Of a stretch of 60,534 bases of DNA, positions 9,946-18,365 are shown piece by piece. The stretch lies in the NCBI GenBank assembly GCA_017539105.1, contig JAFYHQ010000028.1, positions 1-60,534 on the forward strand. Reading direction: 5' to 3'. Numbering within the stretch: position 1 is the first letter of the stretch; the number at the start of each line of letters is the position of its first letter. Position numbers and translations under genes: made by a program. The stretch is from Erysipelotrichaceae bacterium. GTDB taxonomy: Bacteria; Bacillota_I; Bacilli_A; Erysipelotrichales; Erysipelotrichaceae. The notes below the pieces were generated by a model. It ran no database searches. It worked only from the letters and a program-made list of their open reading frames with translations, and was not told the DNA's origin.

Positions 9946-11045
9946 TTATTGAAACGGAAAAACATGATATCGCCATCTTTTGGCTGATAATCCTTGCCTT
10001 CCAGTCTGATCTTGCCTGCTTCTTTCAGTTTCGCTTCACTGCGATATTCCATGATATCGTCATAGGTATAGACTTCGGCTCTGATAAATCCTTTCTCAAA
10101 GTCTGTGTGAATGATTCCCGCACATTTCGGAGCGGTATAGCCTTTCTTGAAGGTCCATCCCCTGCATTCGTCTTTTCCAACCGTAAAGAAGGTTTCCAAG
10201 CCTAACGTCTTATAGGATTTCGCGATCAGTTCATCCAGACCGCTGCATCTGATATCAAGTTCCTGCAGGAATTCTTCTTTCTCTTCCTTGGAGAGATCGG
10301 ACAGCTCTTCTTCGATTTTCGCGCTGATCGGAACGACCTCGGAACCTTCCTTTTCCGCATATTCCCTGACTGCCTGATAGTGTGGATTAGAATCGGGATC
10401 GTTGATCTCATCCTCCTTGATATTGCAGACATAGATCACCGGTTTTGCGGTCAGGAAATGGAACTGTTTCAGATATTCCGTTTCTTCGCTGCTGAACTGC
10501 ATGGAACGGATATTGATATTCTTGCCTAATGCTTCATGGATCTTCTTTAGCAGTTCATATTCGAAGATCGCTTCCTTGTCTTTCGTATTGAGCGCCTTCT
10601 TCTCGACCTTGCTGATACGGTTCTCGCAGGAAGCCATGTCTGCCATCTGCAGTTCATAATTGATGATCTCAATATCATCGACCGGATCGATACGGTCATA
10701 GACATGAGTGATACTGTTGTCTTCAAAACAGCGGACTACATGGCAGATCGCATTGACTTCCCTGATATTGGCCAGAAACTTGTTTCCCAGGCCTTCGCCA
10801 TTGGAAGCGCCTTTCACAAGACCGGCGATATCGGTAAATTCAAATGTGGTAAAAATCGTCCGTTCCGGCTGGAACAGTTCGCTCAGATCGATCAGCCGCT
10901 GATCCTTGACTTCGACTACGCCTACATTGGGTTCGATGGTCGCAAACGGATAGTTGGCGGCTTCGACTCTGGAATTGGTGATTGCGTTAAATAATGTGGA
11001 TTTGCCTACATTGGGTAATCCGACGATTCCTGCAGTTAAACTCAT
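9942..11045 (-). CDS. ychF: Ribosome-associated ATPase YchF (Obg-like)
   Basis: P-loop ATPase of the TRAFAC class that binds ribosomes and is regulated by redox stress; in this family ATP is preferred over GTP. G1 is [16 protein letters not shown]2 lies in [12 protein letters not shown], and G3 is [19 protein letters not shown] coiled-coil middle and a C-terminal TGS domain ([16 protein letters not shown]) follow. The 367-residue length fits. GAGGT lies before the ATG, and the divergent acetyltransferase starts 49 nt away. It leads a four-gene unit running to ftsH. Confidence 0.96.
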   Translation of the reverse strand: MSLTAGIVGLPNVGKSTLFNAITNSRVEAANYPFATIEPNVGVVEVKDQRLIDLSELFQPERTIFTTFEFTDIAGLVKGASNGEGLGNKFLANIREVNAICHVVRCFEDNSITHVYDRIDPVDDIEIINYELQMADMASCENRISKVEKKALNTKDKEAIFEYELLKKIHEALGKNINIRSMQFSSEETEYLKQFHFLTAKPVIYVCNIKEDEINDPDSNPHYQAVREYAEKEGSEVVPISAKIEEELSDLSKEEKEEFLQELDIRCSGLDELIAKSYKTLGLETFFTVGKDECRGWTFKKGYTAPKCAGIIHTDFEKGFIRAEVYTYDDIMEYRSEAKLKEAGKIRLEGKDYQPKDGDIMFFRFNN

Positions 11046-11094
11046 ATGAATACCTCATCAATAGTTTATCATTATTGCATGGTAAAATGTAGCT

Positions 11095-11580
11095 ATGGAA
11101 CTGTTACAGATAGACAAATACAAGGCGGACTTTCTTTCGGATTTCGCTTCTGAGATATTTATTGATTATTACAATGATCTTATCGGCCATGAACAGTCTG
11201 TTTATATGGCGGATCTGTTTCTCTCACCGGAAGCGATCGAAGAGCTTATCGACAAAGGCGCGGTGTTCAGAATGCTGATGGAAGAAGAACGGCCCGCGGG
11301 ATTCACGGAGTATGTCAAAGAAATAGACAGGGTTTTTCTTTCCAAACTCTATGTTTCGAAAACGGAAAGAGGCAAGGGACTTGGCAGGATCCTTTTTGAA
11401 GACTGCAGGAGATACGCTCTGGAAAACGGTATCCATAAGATCTATCTTACTGTCAACAAGTACAATACCCCTTCGTATGAGATCTATCTCCATCTCGGCT
11501 TCAAAGTCATCGACGCGGTTGTGAACGATATCGGACACGGCTATGTGATGGATGACTATATCATGGAACTGGAAATCTGA
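11095..11580 (+). CDS. GNAT-family N-acetyltransferase
   Basis: Transfers an acetyl group from acetyl-CoA to an unknown amine. The fold is marked by the acetyl-CoA pyrophosphate loop VSKTERGKGLGRILFEDC at about residues 90-107 and the following LTVNKYNTPSYEIYLHLGF, a typical end of GNAT domains. It is 161 residues long. The start is unusual: an extended -10 (TGGTAAAAT, -10 at 11083-11088) lies only 6 nt before the ATG and there is no Shine-Dalgarno sequence, so the transcript may be leaderless. It is transcribed divergently from ychF and ends at two hairpins. The substrate is not predictable. Confidence 0.85.
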   Translation: MELLQIDKYKADFLSDFASEIFIDYYNDLIGHEQSVYMADLFLSPEAIEELIDKGAVFRMLMEEERPAGFTEYVKEIDRVFLSKLYVSKTERGKGLGRILFEDCRRYALENGIHKIYLTVNKYNTPSYEIYLHLGFKVIDAVVNDIGHGYVMDDYIMELEI

Positions 11581-11583
11581 ACC

Positions 11584-11617
11584 AACAGAAAAGCCCTTGG
11601 CGAGGGCTTTATCTGTT
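11584..11617 (+). terminator. Hairpin after the GNAT gene
   Basis: Long stem starting 3 nt after the stop codon: AACAGA..AAAGCCCT pairs with AGGGCTTT..TCTGTT around a 5-nt loop, with one bulged base. The following T content is low, so termination strength is uncertain. Confidence 0.5.
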
Positions 11618-11683
11618 CTGCTTATAAATTGGAAGATTGTTAATGAAAAAATTATTACAATATATTTATATCATTCAGTTGTG

Positions 11684-11708
11684 AAAAATATGTGAAAGCA
11701 TATTTTTT
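11684..11708 (-). terminator. Hairpin at the prmC end, possibly bidirectional
   Basis: Stem AAAAATATG / CATATTTTT with loop of 6, reading as an A/T-flanked hairpin on both strands. The prmC stop codon (11707-11709) overlaps its edge. It could end both prmC and the convergent GNAT transcript. Confidence 0.45.
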
Positions 11709-12552
11709 ATTGTTTTATCATCAGCATCCGGTCTTTTCCGTTGATGTCTTTGAATACTTTGATCATCGCATCAGGGAAATACTGCTCTGCCAGTTTCGTG
11801 AGATTTTCTTTCTGATCATATCCTATTTCGAAAAACAGCATTCCATGTTCCTTCATGATCTTATGTGCGTTCTCGAAGATCTCCCGATAGAAGCGTAAAC
11901 CGTCTTCTCCTCCGAACAGCGCTACGTGGGGCTCGTAATCATAGACGGAATGTTCGATGTTTTCGTTCTGTTTGATATAAGGAGGATTGGAAACCAGGAT
12001 ATCGACCTTGATATCGTTATCGATATACGGTTCCAGCATCGACCCCTGGAAGAAGGTGATCTCGCAGTCATTCAGCGAAGCATTCTCTTTCGCGACCTCC
12101 AGAGCATCTTTGGAGATATCCGAAGCATAGACATGCAGATGATTTTCTTCCTTTTTCAAAGCGATCGCGATCGCTCCCGAGCCCGTTCCCACATCGCAGA
12201 CCTCGACATCCTGTCCGGAATAATACTCGTCATACTGTGAAAGGATCAGCGAAGTCAGTTCTTCCGTTTCCGGACGCGGGATCAGCACCTTCTCGTTGAC
12301 GATCATCTTGTAGCCATAGAAATAGGTATAACCCAGCACATAATTCAAAGGTTCATCGTTCAATAAACGTTCGATTCCATCATCGAATTTCTTCCGTACC
12401 CTGTCATCCGCTTCCTTATCGAGATCCAGATAAAGATTGATTCCAAATTCATTACAAAGCTCAAAGACAAAAGCTTTCACCACTTCCGGTGAAAGACTCT
12501 TTTTCATAAAAAGATCGCGATACTGATGAATCAGCTGATTATACGTTGCCAT
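11707..12552 (-). CDS. prmC: Peptide chain release factor N5-glutamine methyltransferase
   Basis: Methylates the glutamine of the GGQ motif in release factors, using S-adenosylmethionine. The SAM-binding loop is VCDVGTGSGAIAIAL, and the diagnostic substrate motif is VSNPPYIKQNE. The N-terminal helical part and the hinge AYVLGYTYFYG-type segment (LNYVLGYTYFYGYKM) match the family. I place the start at 12552 (MATYNQLIHQY), giving 281 residues; a longer frame begins inside prfA but its extra residues do not resemble PrmC. The start overlaps prfA by 14 nt, and this pairing with its substrate gene is nearly universal in Bacillota. Confidence 0.93.
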   Translation of the reverse strand: MATYNQLIHQYRDLFMKKSLSPEVVKAFVFELCNEFGINLYLDLDKEADDRVRKKFDDGIERLLNDEPLNYVLGYTYFYGYKMIVNEKVLIPRPETEELTSLILSQYDEYYSGQDVEVCDVGTGSGAIAIALKKEENHLHVYASDISKDALEVAKENASLNDCEITFFQGSMLEPYIDNDIKVDILVSNPPYIKQNENIEHSVYDYEPHVALFGGEDGLRFYREIFENAHKIMKEHGMLFFEIGYDQKENLTKLAEQYFPDAMIKVFKDINGKDRMLMIKQ

Positions 12553-13615
12553 TGAGCAGTTTCTCTTTCGCTTCATTCTCCAGCAAGGCATTGATGATAT
12601 CATCCAGTTTGCCTTCCATGATCCGATCCAGCTGGTTGATGGTCAGACCGATACGGTGATCGGAAACCCGGTTCTGCGGATAGTTGTAGGTACGGATCTT
12701 TTCCGAACGATCGCCTCTGCCGATCTTGGAAAGACGGATCGCACCTTCTTCTTCCAGTTTCTGCTGCTTATAGTAGTCATAGATCCTTGCTTTGATGATA
12801 CGCATGGCCGTTTCCTTGTTGGCAATCTGATTACGTCCATCCTGGCAGTTGACGGTAATGCCGGTAGGCTTGTGCACGATACGTACGGCGCTGTCCGTCT
12901 TGTTGATGTGCTGACCGCCTGCGCCGGAAGCGCGGTGTGTCTCGATTTCCAGATCCGCTTCGTTGATTTCAACATCCTCGTCTTCGACATCCGGGAAGAC
13001 GATAACGGTTGCGGTAGAGGTATGTACCCTGCCCTGGGTTTCGGTCTTAGGAACGCGCTGGACGCGGTGGGCACCGGATTCGAATTTGAAGTGACGGTAG
13101 GCATCGTTGCCTTTGACTGCAAAACTGATTAAAGCATAGCCTCCTGCTTCCGATTCCGAAGATTCCATGACTTCTACCTTGTATCCCAGACTGTCGGCAT
13201 AATAGGAGTACATGCGGAACAGATCGCCTGCAAAGATGTTTCCTTCATCACCGCCGGCAGCGCCTCTGATCTCGACCAGACAGTCGTAAGAATCCTCCGG
13301 ATCACGCGGAAGAAGCAATTCTTCGATGCGTTCATCCAGCTTTTCCAGCTTCTCTTTGGCATCATTGACTTCCATTTCCGCCATCGAACGGATCTCCTCA
13401 TCTTCATCCTTCAGCATTTCCTGTCCATCATCGATGATCTGCTGATACTTCTTGAGATCCTGATACGCGTCATAAGCCGCTTTCAAAGAAGCCTGTTCCT
13501 TCGACAGTTTCGTATATTTCTTCACATCGGAAACGATCTCATCCTTCAGCATGAGTTCATTGATTTCCTGATATCTTCTTTCGATTTCCTGTAGTTTTAC
13601 GATCCTTGCATCCAT
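12539..13615 (-). CDS. prfA: Peptide chain release factor 1
   Basis: Reads UAA and UAG in the ribosomal A site and triggers peptide release. The catalytic loop is SGAGGQHINKTDSAVRI, where GGQ is modified by PrmC. The codon-recognition region RVPKTETQGRVHTSTATV carries the P-x-T tripeptide expected of RF1 rather than the SPF of RF2. Its 358 residues are typical. The gene starts 2 nt after tdk and overlaps prmC, so rpmE, tdk, prfA and prmC lie in a row as in many Bacillota. A terminator between rpmE and tdk separates the first gene in part. Confidence 0.97.
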   Translation of the reverse strand: MDARIVKLQEIERRYQEINELMLKDEIVSDVKKYTKLSKEQASLKAAYDAYQDLKKYQQIIDDGQEMLKDEDEEIRSMAEMEVNDAKEKLEKLDERIEELLLPRDPEDSYDCLVEIRGAAGGDEGNIFAGDLFRMYSYYADSLGYKVEVMESSESEAGGYALISFAVKGNDAYRHFKFESGAHRVQRVPKTETQGRVHTSTATVIVFPDVEDEDVEINEADLEIETHRASGAGGQHINKTDSAVRIVHKPTGITVNCQDGRNQIANKETAMRIIKARIYDYYKQQKLEEEGAIRLSKIGRGDRSEKIRTYNYPQNRVSDHRIGLTINQLDRIMEGKLDDIINALLENEAKEKLLNGNV

Positions 13616-13617
13616 AA

Positions 13618-14217
13618 TTAATTTCCAAACGTAATACGCGGTTTATCCGGAACTTCATGGCAATGACGGCATCTTGCTTCATAAGACTCGGAAGCGCCAA
13701 CCAGAATGATCGGGTCATTGTAAGAAGCAGGCTTGCCATCGATGATACGCTGGGTCCTGGTGGCAGGAGCCCCGCACTTGTTGCAGACGGCAGCGAGTTT
13801 GGTGACGAATTCCGCTTCGGTCATCAGCTGAGGCATCGGTCCGAACGGTTCGCCTCTGAAGTCCGTATCCAATCCGGCAGCCATGACTCTTATCCCGCGG
13901 TCCGCCAGTTCATTGCAGACATCGCAGATCTCGTCATCAAAGAACTGCACCTCGTCGATCGCTACGACCTGTGTCGTACCCTTGACCAGATCCAGGATCT
14001 CCGAAGCCTTGCTGATCACATGCGATTCCACCGAAGAACCCGCATGCGAAACGACCTTCGTGTCCGAATAACGGTTATCGATCACCGGCTTGAACACCAT
14101 GATCTCTTTCTTCGCAAATTCCAATACTTTGATCCTACGGATCAGTTCTTCCGTTTTCCCTGCAAACATGCAGCCGCTGATCGTTTCGATCCAGCCATCT
14201 TTATAACTCTGATACAT
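13618..14217 (-). CDS. tdk: Thymidine kinase
   Basis: Salvage enzyme that phosphorylates thymidine with ATP. The type II fold is shown by the Walker loop [16 protein letters not shown] near residue 14, the DEVQFFD motif after VVAIDE, and the lasso and zinc site with CNKCGAP and CRHCHEVP cysteine pairs. The length of 199 residues fits the cytosolic tetrameric family. The ribosome binding site GAGGTGG precedes the ATG, and a TATAAT lies shortly upstream after the rpmE terminator, so tdk-prfA-prmC may have its own promoter. Confidence 0.96.
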   Translation of the reverse strand: MYQSYKDGWIETISGCMFAGKTEELIRRIKVLEFAKKEIMVFKPVIDNRYSDTKVVSHAGSSVESHVISKASEILDLVKGTTQVVAIDEVQFFDDEICDVCNELADRGIRVMAAGLDTDFRGEPFGPMPQLMTEAEFVTKLAAVCNKCGAPATRTQRIIDGKPASYNDPIILVGASESYEARCRHCHEVPDKPRITFGN

Positions 14218-14249
14218 AAACCCACCTCTTCAACACTATTATAAACGAT

Positions 14250-14275
14250 AAAAATAGAGGTCTCGCCTCTATTTT
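14250..14275 (-). terminator. Intrinsic terminator of rpmE
   Basis: Stem AAATAGAGG / CCTCTATTT with loop CGAGA and a trailing T run on the minus strand. The rpmE stop codon TAG (14269-14271) is part of the stem. Confidence 0.75.
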
Positions 14276-14487
14276 TGATCATTCTTTAAGCCATACTTCT
14301 TATTGAATTTCTCGATCCTGCCCTGTGAAGCAGTGAATCTCTGTCTGCCCGTATAGAACGGATGACAGTTCGAGCAAGTATCGACCTTGATGCCGTCCTT
14401 GGTTGTCGAACCGGTTTCAAATGTCGCACCGCATCCTGCACAGGTAACCGTGACCTTGTAGTAATTCGGATGTATACCTTTTTTCAT
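14269..14487 (-). CDS. rpmE: 50S ribosomal protein L31, zinc-binding form
   Basis: Large-subunit protein at the inter-subunit bridge. The sequence starts [20 protein letters not shown] and has the second cysteine pair in [15 protein letters not shown], so it is the type A (C+) form that holds zinc. Zinc-free paralogues replace this form when zinc is scarce; none is seen in this window. At 72 residues it is full length. The ribosome binding site AGGAGG lies 6 nt before the start, and a well-formed promoter is found 60 nt upstream. Confidence 0.97.
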   Translation of the reverse strand: MKKGIHPNYYKVTVTCAGCGATFETGSTTKDGIKVDTCSNCHPFYTGRQRFTASQGRIEKFNKKYGLKNDQK

Positions 14488-14504
14488 CTTTTCCTCCTTC
14501 TGCC

Positions 14505-14526
14505 TTGGATATCTTTGTCAATCCAA
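14505..14526 (-). promoter_or_regulatory. Leader hairpin upstream of rpmE
   Basis: In the rpmE leader, TTGGAT and ATCCAA form a hairpin with a 10-nt loop just before the ribosome binding site. Bacillota rpmE leaders often hold an autoregulatory structure (L31 leader type). I see only the hairpin and cannot align it to that model. Confidence 0.3.
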
Positions 14527-14545
14527 AGAAAGTTAACGCCTATTT

Positions 14546-14574
14546 AATATAACATGAATCATTCCCATATTCAA
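14546..14574 (-). promoter_or_regulatory. Promoter of rpmE
   Basis: TTGAAT (14569-14574) and TATATT (14546-14551) are separated by 17 nt, with a TG one base before the -10. It sits between murA and rpmE and reads leftward. Confidence 0.6.
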
Positions 14575-14578
14575 GCAT

Positions 14579-15823
14579 TTATTCGATATCCGCACCCAAA
14601 GCCTGAAGCTTGCTGACGATCGAATCATAACCGCGATAGATATGATAGGCATTATGGATGTTTGTCTCTCCATCCGCCATCAATCCGGCAATCACAAGAG
14701 CCGCTCCGCAACGCAGATCGGTCGCAAAGATATCGGTTCCATGCAACGGCGTACCTCCATGAATGGTCGAACTGCCTGTTTTATACTGGATATTCGCACC
14801 CATCTGATTCAATTCATGGCAATGCTTGAAACGTTCCGCATAGATCGTTTCTTCGATATGGGAAGTGCCGATCGCTTTCGTCATTAACGAAGTCAATGGC
14901 TGCTGCAAATCGGTCGCAAAACCAGGAAACGGCTGGGTAATGATATCGACTGCTTTCAGGTTCTCCGATTCCAGGACCCGTATATAATCCGGACCCTGCA
15001 TCAGTTTGACCCCCATCTCTTCCAGTTTGGAAGTCAATGCTTCGATATGCTGAGGAATGACATTCTTGATCGTGACATCCTCGCCGATCGCTGCTGCCGC
15101 GATGATGTAGGTTCCCGCTTCGATCCGATCCGGAATGATATCGTGGATGCAGCCTTTCAGACGGAAGACCCCATCGATGGTGATCTCGGAAGTGCCTGCG
15201 CCTCTGATATGGGCGCCCATCTTGTTCAGCATGGACGACAGATCGATGATTTCCGGTTCCTTGGCGGCATTCTCAATGGTCGTTCTTCCTTGGGCGAAAC
15301 AGCTTGCCAGCATGATATTGATGGTCGCTCCTACCGAAGCGAAATCCAGATAGATGTCCGTACCTTTCAGCTCTTCGGCATCGATCTCGATGATATTGCC
15401 ATCCTGTTTAATGGTTGCGCCTAACGCTTCGAAGCCCTTGAGATGCAGGTCGATCGGTCTTGGACCCAGGTTGCATCCGCCCGGAGAATACATCTTGACA
15501 TGTTTGAAACGTCCCAGAAGCGCTCCCATGAAATAATAGGAAGCTCTCAAGCGCATGACATCGTCATCCAGAAGATCGACATTGCAGATCTCGGTCGGAT
15601 CGATGGTCAGTTCATCGCCATTGGCTCTGACATCGATATTCAACAAGCCTAATAATTTGACCAGGACTTTGACATCCTCGATCTCCGGAACATCATACAG
15701 TTTCACGATCTCGCTGGCTAATACGACCGACGGCAAAATGGCTACTGCCGAATTCTTACAGGAAGAAACAGTAACCTCGCCATTGAGTTTCTTATTGCCA
15801 TGGATCTTGATGATTTCGTTCAT
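14579..15823 (-). CDS. murA: UDP-N-acetylglucosamine 1-carboxyvinyltransferase
   Basis: First committed step of peptidoglycan synthesis: moves enolpyruvate from PEP to UDP-GlcNAc. The active-site residues are visible: K23-N24 in SCKNSAVAILP and the catalytic cysteine C117 in the loop SPGGCNLGPRPIDLHLKG. The presence of cysteine suggests fosfomycin sensitivity of the usual kind. The length is 414 residues. Many Bacillota have two paralogues (MurA and MurZ); which one this is cannot be decided. It is preceded after 9 nt by a gene for a membrane-bound SH3-like protein, and it seems to end the pgcA-to-murA unit. Confidence 0.95.
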   Translation of the reverse strand: MNEIIKIHGNKKLNGEVTVSSCKNSAVAILPSVVLASEIVKLYDVPEIEDVKVLVKLLGLLNIDVRANGDELTIDPTEICNVDLLDDDVMRLRASYYFMGALLGRFKHVKMYSPGGCNLGPRPIDLHLKGFEALGATIKQDGNIIEIDAEELKGTDIYLDFASVGATINIMLASCFAQGRTTIENAAKEPEIIDLSSMLNKMGAHIRGAGTSEITIDGVFRLKGCIHDIIPDRIEAGTYIIAAAAIGEDVTIKNVIPQHIEALTSKLEEMGVKLMQGPDYIRVLESENLKAVDIITQPFPGFATDLQQPLTSLMTKAIGTSHIEETIYAERFKHCHELNQMGANIQYKTGSSTIHGGTPLHGTDIFATDLRCGAALVIAGLMADGETNIHNAYHIYRGYDSIVSKLQALGADIE

Positions 15824-15832
15824 AAATTGATA

Positions 15833-16543
15833 CTAATTGACTTTTTCAGCCCAGACTTCACCCATAAAGCCGATGCAGAAATAGACTTCATCATTGATTT
15901 TTGCCCATTTACGGGTCTCTTCATATTCATCGTCGATGATTTCCATGACTTGGAACTGCGTACCATTCTCGGCCTTGGAATTGCCGTTATAGGTCGTCAG
16001 ATCCGCATCCATGCCGGGAGCTTTCCGGAAGGACAGCGGTCCATCGACAACTTTATAGATCAGTGTGCCTGTCGCACTTGAAGAATCAGAAGAAGACGGG
16101 GACGAAGAAGAGGAAGAAGACTTCAGTTCTTCGATTTGCTTATTCAGATCCGCGATCTGCGCATCCTTATCGGCGATCTGCTTCTTATAATTGTTCTCAT
16201 TCGCTTGTAGCTGCAGATAACTCGCATTGGCCGTGACATAGGCCTGATGCTGCTTATAGGCATAATAGACCGCGGCAACCGATGTCGCCAGCAGCAGAAG
16301 CATGGCGATCGCACACAAAATCAGCGAAAGATTGACGCCGCTTTTTTTCTCATGCGTTTCATCCTCATCATCGTCATCGTCGCCATAAAGTTCTTCATCC
16401 GTCATCTTAAAGATCGACAGATCAGGATCGGAATATCCTGTTGACGAATCGGTTGTTTCAGGCGTTTCGGTTTTATCTTCGACAAAATCCGGTATCGTTA
16501 CCGTTTCCGTTTCAAAAATTTTGTTTTCCTCTGTATTTCCCAT
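15833..16543 (-). CDS. Membrane protein with acidic cytoplasmic part, coiled coil and SH3-like end
   Basis: I do not recognise a named family. Residues 1-70 are very acidic (a run of D and E near 52-63) and probably cytoplasmic. One membrane segment lies at about 70-92 (LSLILCAIAMLLLLATSVAAVYYAY). A heptad-like coiled coil follows (residues 100-140, IADKDAQIADLNKQIEELK), then a serine-only linker, then about 85 residues resembling a bacterial SH3 domain (LIYKVVDGPLSFRKAPGMD ... WAKINDEVYFCIGFMG). SH3b domains usually bind peptidoglycan, so the end is inferred to face the wall. It lies between murA and an unassigned gene in an operon, which hints at an envelope task. Confidence 0.6.
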   Translation of the reverse strand: MGNTEENKIFETETVTIPDFVEDKTETPETTDSSTGYSDPDLSIFKMTDEELYGDDDDDEDETHEKKSGVNLSLILCAIAMLLLLATSVAAVYYAYKQHQAYVTANASYLQLQANENNYKKQIADKDAQIADLNKQIEELKSSSSSSSPSSSDSSSATGTLIYKVVDGPLSFRKAPGMDADLTTYNGNSKAENGTQFQVMEIIDDEYEETRKWAKINDEVYFCIGFMGEVWAEKVN

Positions 16544-16552
16544 ATACTCACC

Positions 16553-17788
16553 TCACTGAGCTCTCTCTTCGAACAATACCCGATATCCTTCATAGCGTCC
16601 ATCCAGCAAAGCGCACTGATTCGCTACATCGAAAATCGAAGTGATGATCGTGCCATCCGCATTCATATGCTGTTTGAATACATCCACCAGCAGTCTCTTT
16701 TCATCCGCGTTGATCGAATAGCCATGATTGATCGCGATCTCGATAAACTGCTGCATATGTTCGACATCCTTGAAAATGATCCGATGCAGAATGATGATCG
16801 CTACCCCGATCGGATATTCATCCGCAATCGCGTCTTTCATATCAAAGACAGCTTTGATGAATTCGATCTTCAGATAAGGATAAACCTGCTGTATCTTATC
16901 GGAAATCTCGTTGAAATCTTCCTCTTTCCGTTTTTTCTCTTCATCTTCACGGATCATCCGTTTACGCAATTGAGCAACGATATCTTCCGAAAAATAATTG
17001 TTGCTGAAATGATCATCCTGCTGTGGAACAGGATCTTTCAATGGAACCGCAGGAATATCCTGATAATACTTCATATCTGCATCCTGCATATCTTTCACCA
17101 GACTCATCAGATCACCGGAATCAGACACATTGACACCTGAAGGCACATAGGTACCCGGATTGGAATTCATATAGTTCTTATCCTGATTGATGACCTGCGA
17201 AAAGATATGATCCAGCTTCTTTTCCTCGTTCGCCGTTTCTTTCAAAGAATCCGGTTCCAGAGACTGCCCCTGGTTCACTTTATCGACATTCTGGCTGATC
17301 AGTTTCAGAAGCTGCGTATCTTCATCAGAAAGTTCAAATACCGTTTCCTTTTCTTCGTCATCGGAACTTTCAGGCTCGGGCTGTTCGATCGGTTTGCCCT
17401 GTTTTTTGGCAGCTGCCACATGCTGATCCTTTTCCGGTCCATCCAGATCATAGTAAGCCATCAGGTTGGCAATATCGTCCTCCGACACGTTGCCGCTCTG
17501 ATTCAGATCAAACAGATGATTGATTTCCGCGCTTAATCCACCCCGGTCTCCATGACTCTCGACAAACGAATCAAAAGAGTCCGAACCGGCTTTCATCAGG
17601 CTGTTCATGGTTGTTGTCATCATGCCTAAAGAGGCATCAAGATTCTGATTCAGCACTTCTTTCAGGGAATTCAAGTCTATATTGCGAAGCTTTGCCACGG
17701 CATTATCCGGTTCATCATCCAGATGTTTCTCTAGATATTCCACTGCCTTATTGACAAAACCCAATAAGATAATATTCTCAGGTTTCAT
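16553..17788 (-). CDS. Hypothetical protein with an EF-hand-like loop
   Basis: No family recognised. It is soluble, 411 residues, mostly helical by appearance, with acidic linkers. Around residues 100-125 it has a calcium-loop-like stretch, DLNQSGNVSEDD, followed by ANLMAYYDLDG. The last 110 residues (YPYLKIEFIKAVFDMKDA ... VDVFKQHMNADGTI) form a separate helical block. The start at 17788 is set by a strong ribosome binding site (GAGGAGGAAGG) just before the ATG; the frame is open 15 codons further but without a site. It overlaps the end of the methyltransferase gene by 11 nt and is followed after 9 nt by the SH3-like protein, so the two unknowns are probably co-expressed. Confidence 0.6.
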   Translation of the reverse strand: MKPENIILLGFVNKAVEYLEKHLDDEPDNAVAKLRNIDLNSLKEVLNQNLDASLGMMTTTMNSLMKAGSDSFDSFVESHGDRGGLSAEINHLFDLNQSGNVSEDDIANLMAYYDLDGPEKDQHVAAAKKQGKPIEQPEPESSDDEEKETVFELSDEDTQLLKLISQNVDKVNQGQSLEPDSLKETANEEKKLDHIFSQVINQDKNYMNSNPGTYVPSGVNVSDSGDLMSLVKDMQDADMKYYQDIPAVPLKDPVPQQDDHFSNNYFSEDIVAQLRKRMIREDEEKKRKEEDFNEISDKIQQVYPYLKIEFIKAVFDMKDAIADEYPIGVAIIILHRIIFKDVEHMQQFIEIAINHGYSINADEKRLLVDVFKQHMNADGTIITSIFDVANQCALLDGRYEGYRVLFEERAQ

Positions 17789-18365
17789 CCTTCCTCCTCG
17801 ATAGTAAAAGAATACCATCGCCAATGTTATCAAATAACATTATATCAAAACGCTCATCTTTCTGCATGTTTTCCCGGAATAATAAGATCTTTTTCACCAG
17901 ATTGCGCAGATTACGGGACTCAATCTGATCCGCTTCATAGATCAGGCCATGGAAGATCATATTATCGAAAACCATCTTTCCATCTTCTTTGAGATTACCG
18001 ATAAACTGTTCCAGATACTTCCCATACTGGGCTTTTGCCGCATCGACAAAAATCAGATCATACATCTTATCCGTTTTAAATTCCTCTATCGGCATATGAT
18101 AGACCGTGATACGATCAGACAGTCCCTGTTCCCTGATATTGATCAGAGCCTGTTCATACATCCTGTCGTTTTTCTCGATCGTATCGACACGGATGCCTTC
18201 ATCGATCAGCGCCATATTGATCGCGCTATACGCGACAGCCGTACCCAGTTCCAGGATCTCTCTATACCCGTTCTTACGGATCAGGTCCAATAAGAAAAGC
18301 AATCCCCCATCCTGAATGATCGGAACATCATCGCGTAACGCGGCTTCTTTGATATCAGAAATCAT
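17778..18365 (-). CDS. trmR: O-methyltransferase, TrmR/YrrM-like
   Basis: Class I SAM-dependent O-methyltransferase. The SAM loop is ILELGTAVAYSAINMAL and the metal/substrate region is LIFVDAAKAQYGKYLEQF followed by GKMVFDNMIFHG, as in the catechol-type family. In Bacillota the member of this size near core genes is TrmR, which methylates 5-hydroxyuridine at the tRNA wobble position. That assignment is by family similarity, since the same fold also serves caffeoyl-CoA and catechol substrates. The gene is 195 residues and overlaps the upstream phosphohexomutase by 4 nt. Confidence 0.75.
   Translation of the reverse strand: MISDIKEAALRDDVPIIQDGGLLFLLDLIRKNGYREILELGTAVAYSAINMALIDEGIRVDTIEKNDRMYEQALINIREQGLSDRITVYHMPIEEFKTDKMYDLIFVDAAKAQYGKYLEQFIGNLKEDGKMVFDNMIFHGLIYEADQIESRNLRNLVKKILLFRENMQKDERFDIMLFDNIGDGILLLSRRKDET

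Noticed and set aside
12553-12603. Longer N-terminus for prmC
   Set aside because: The extra 17 residues lie in prfA, do not resemble PrmC and have no ribosome binding site.
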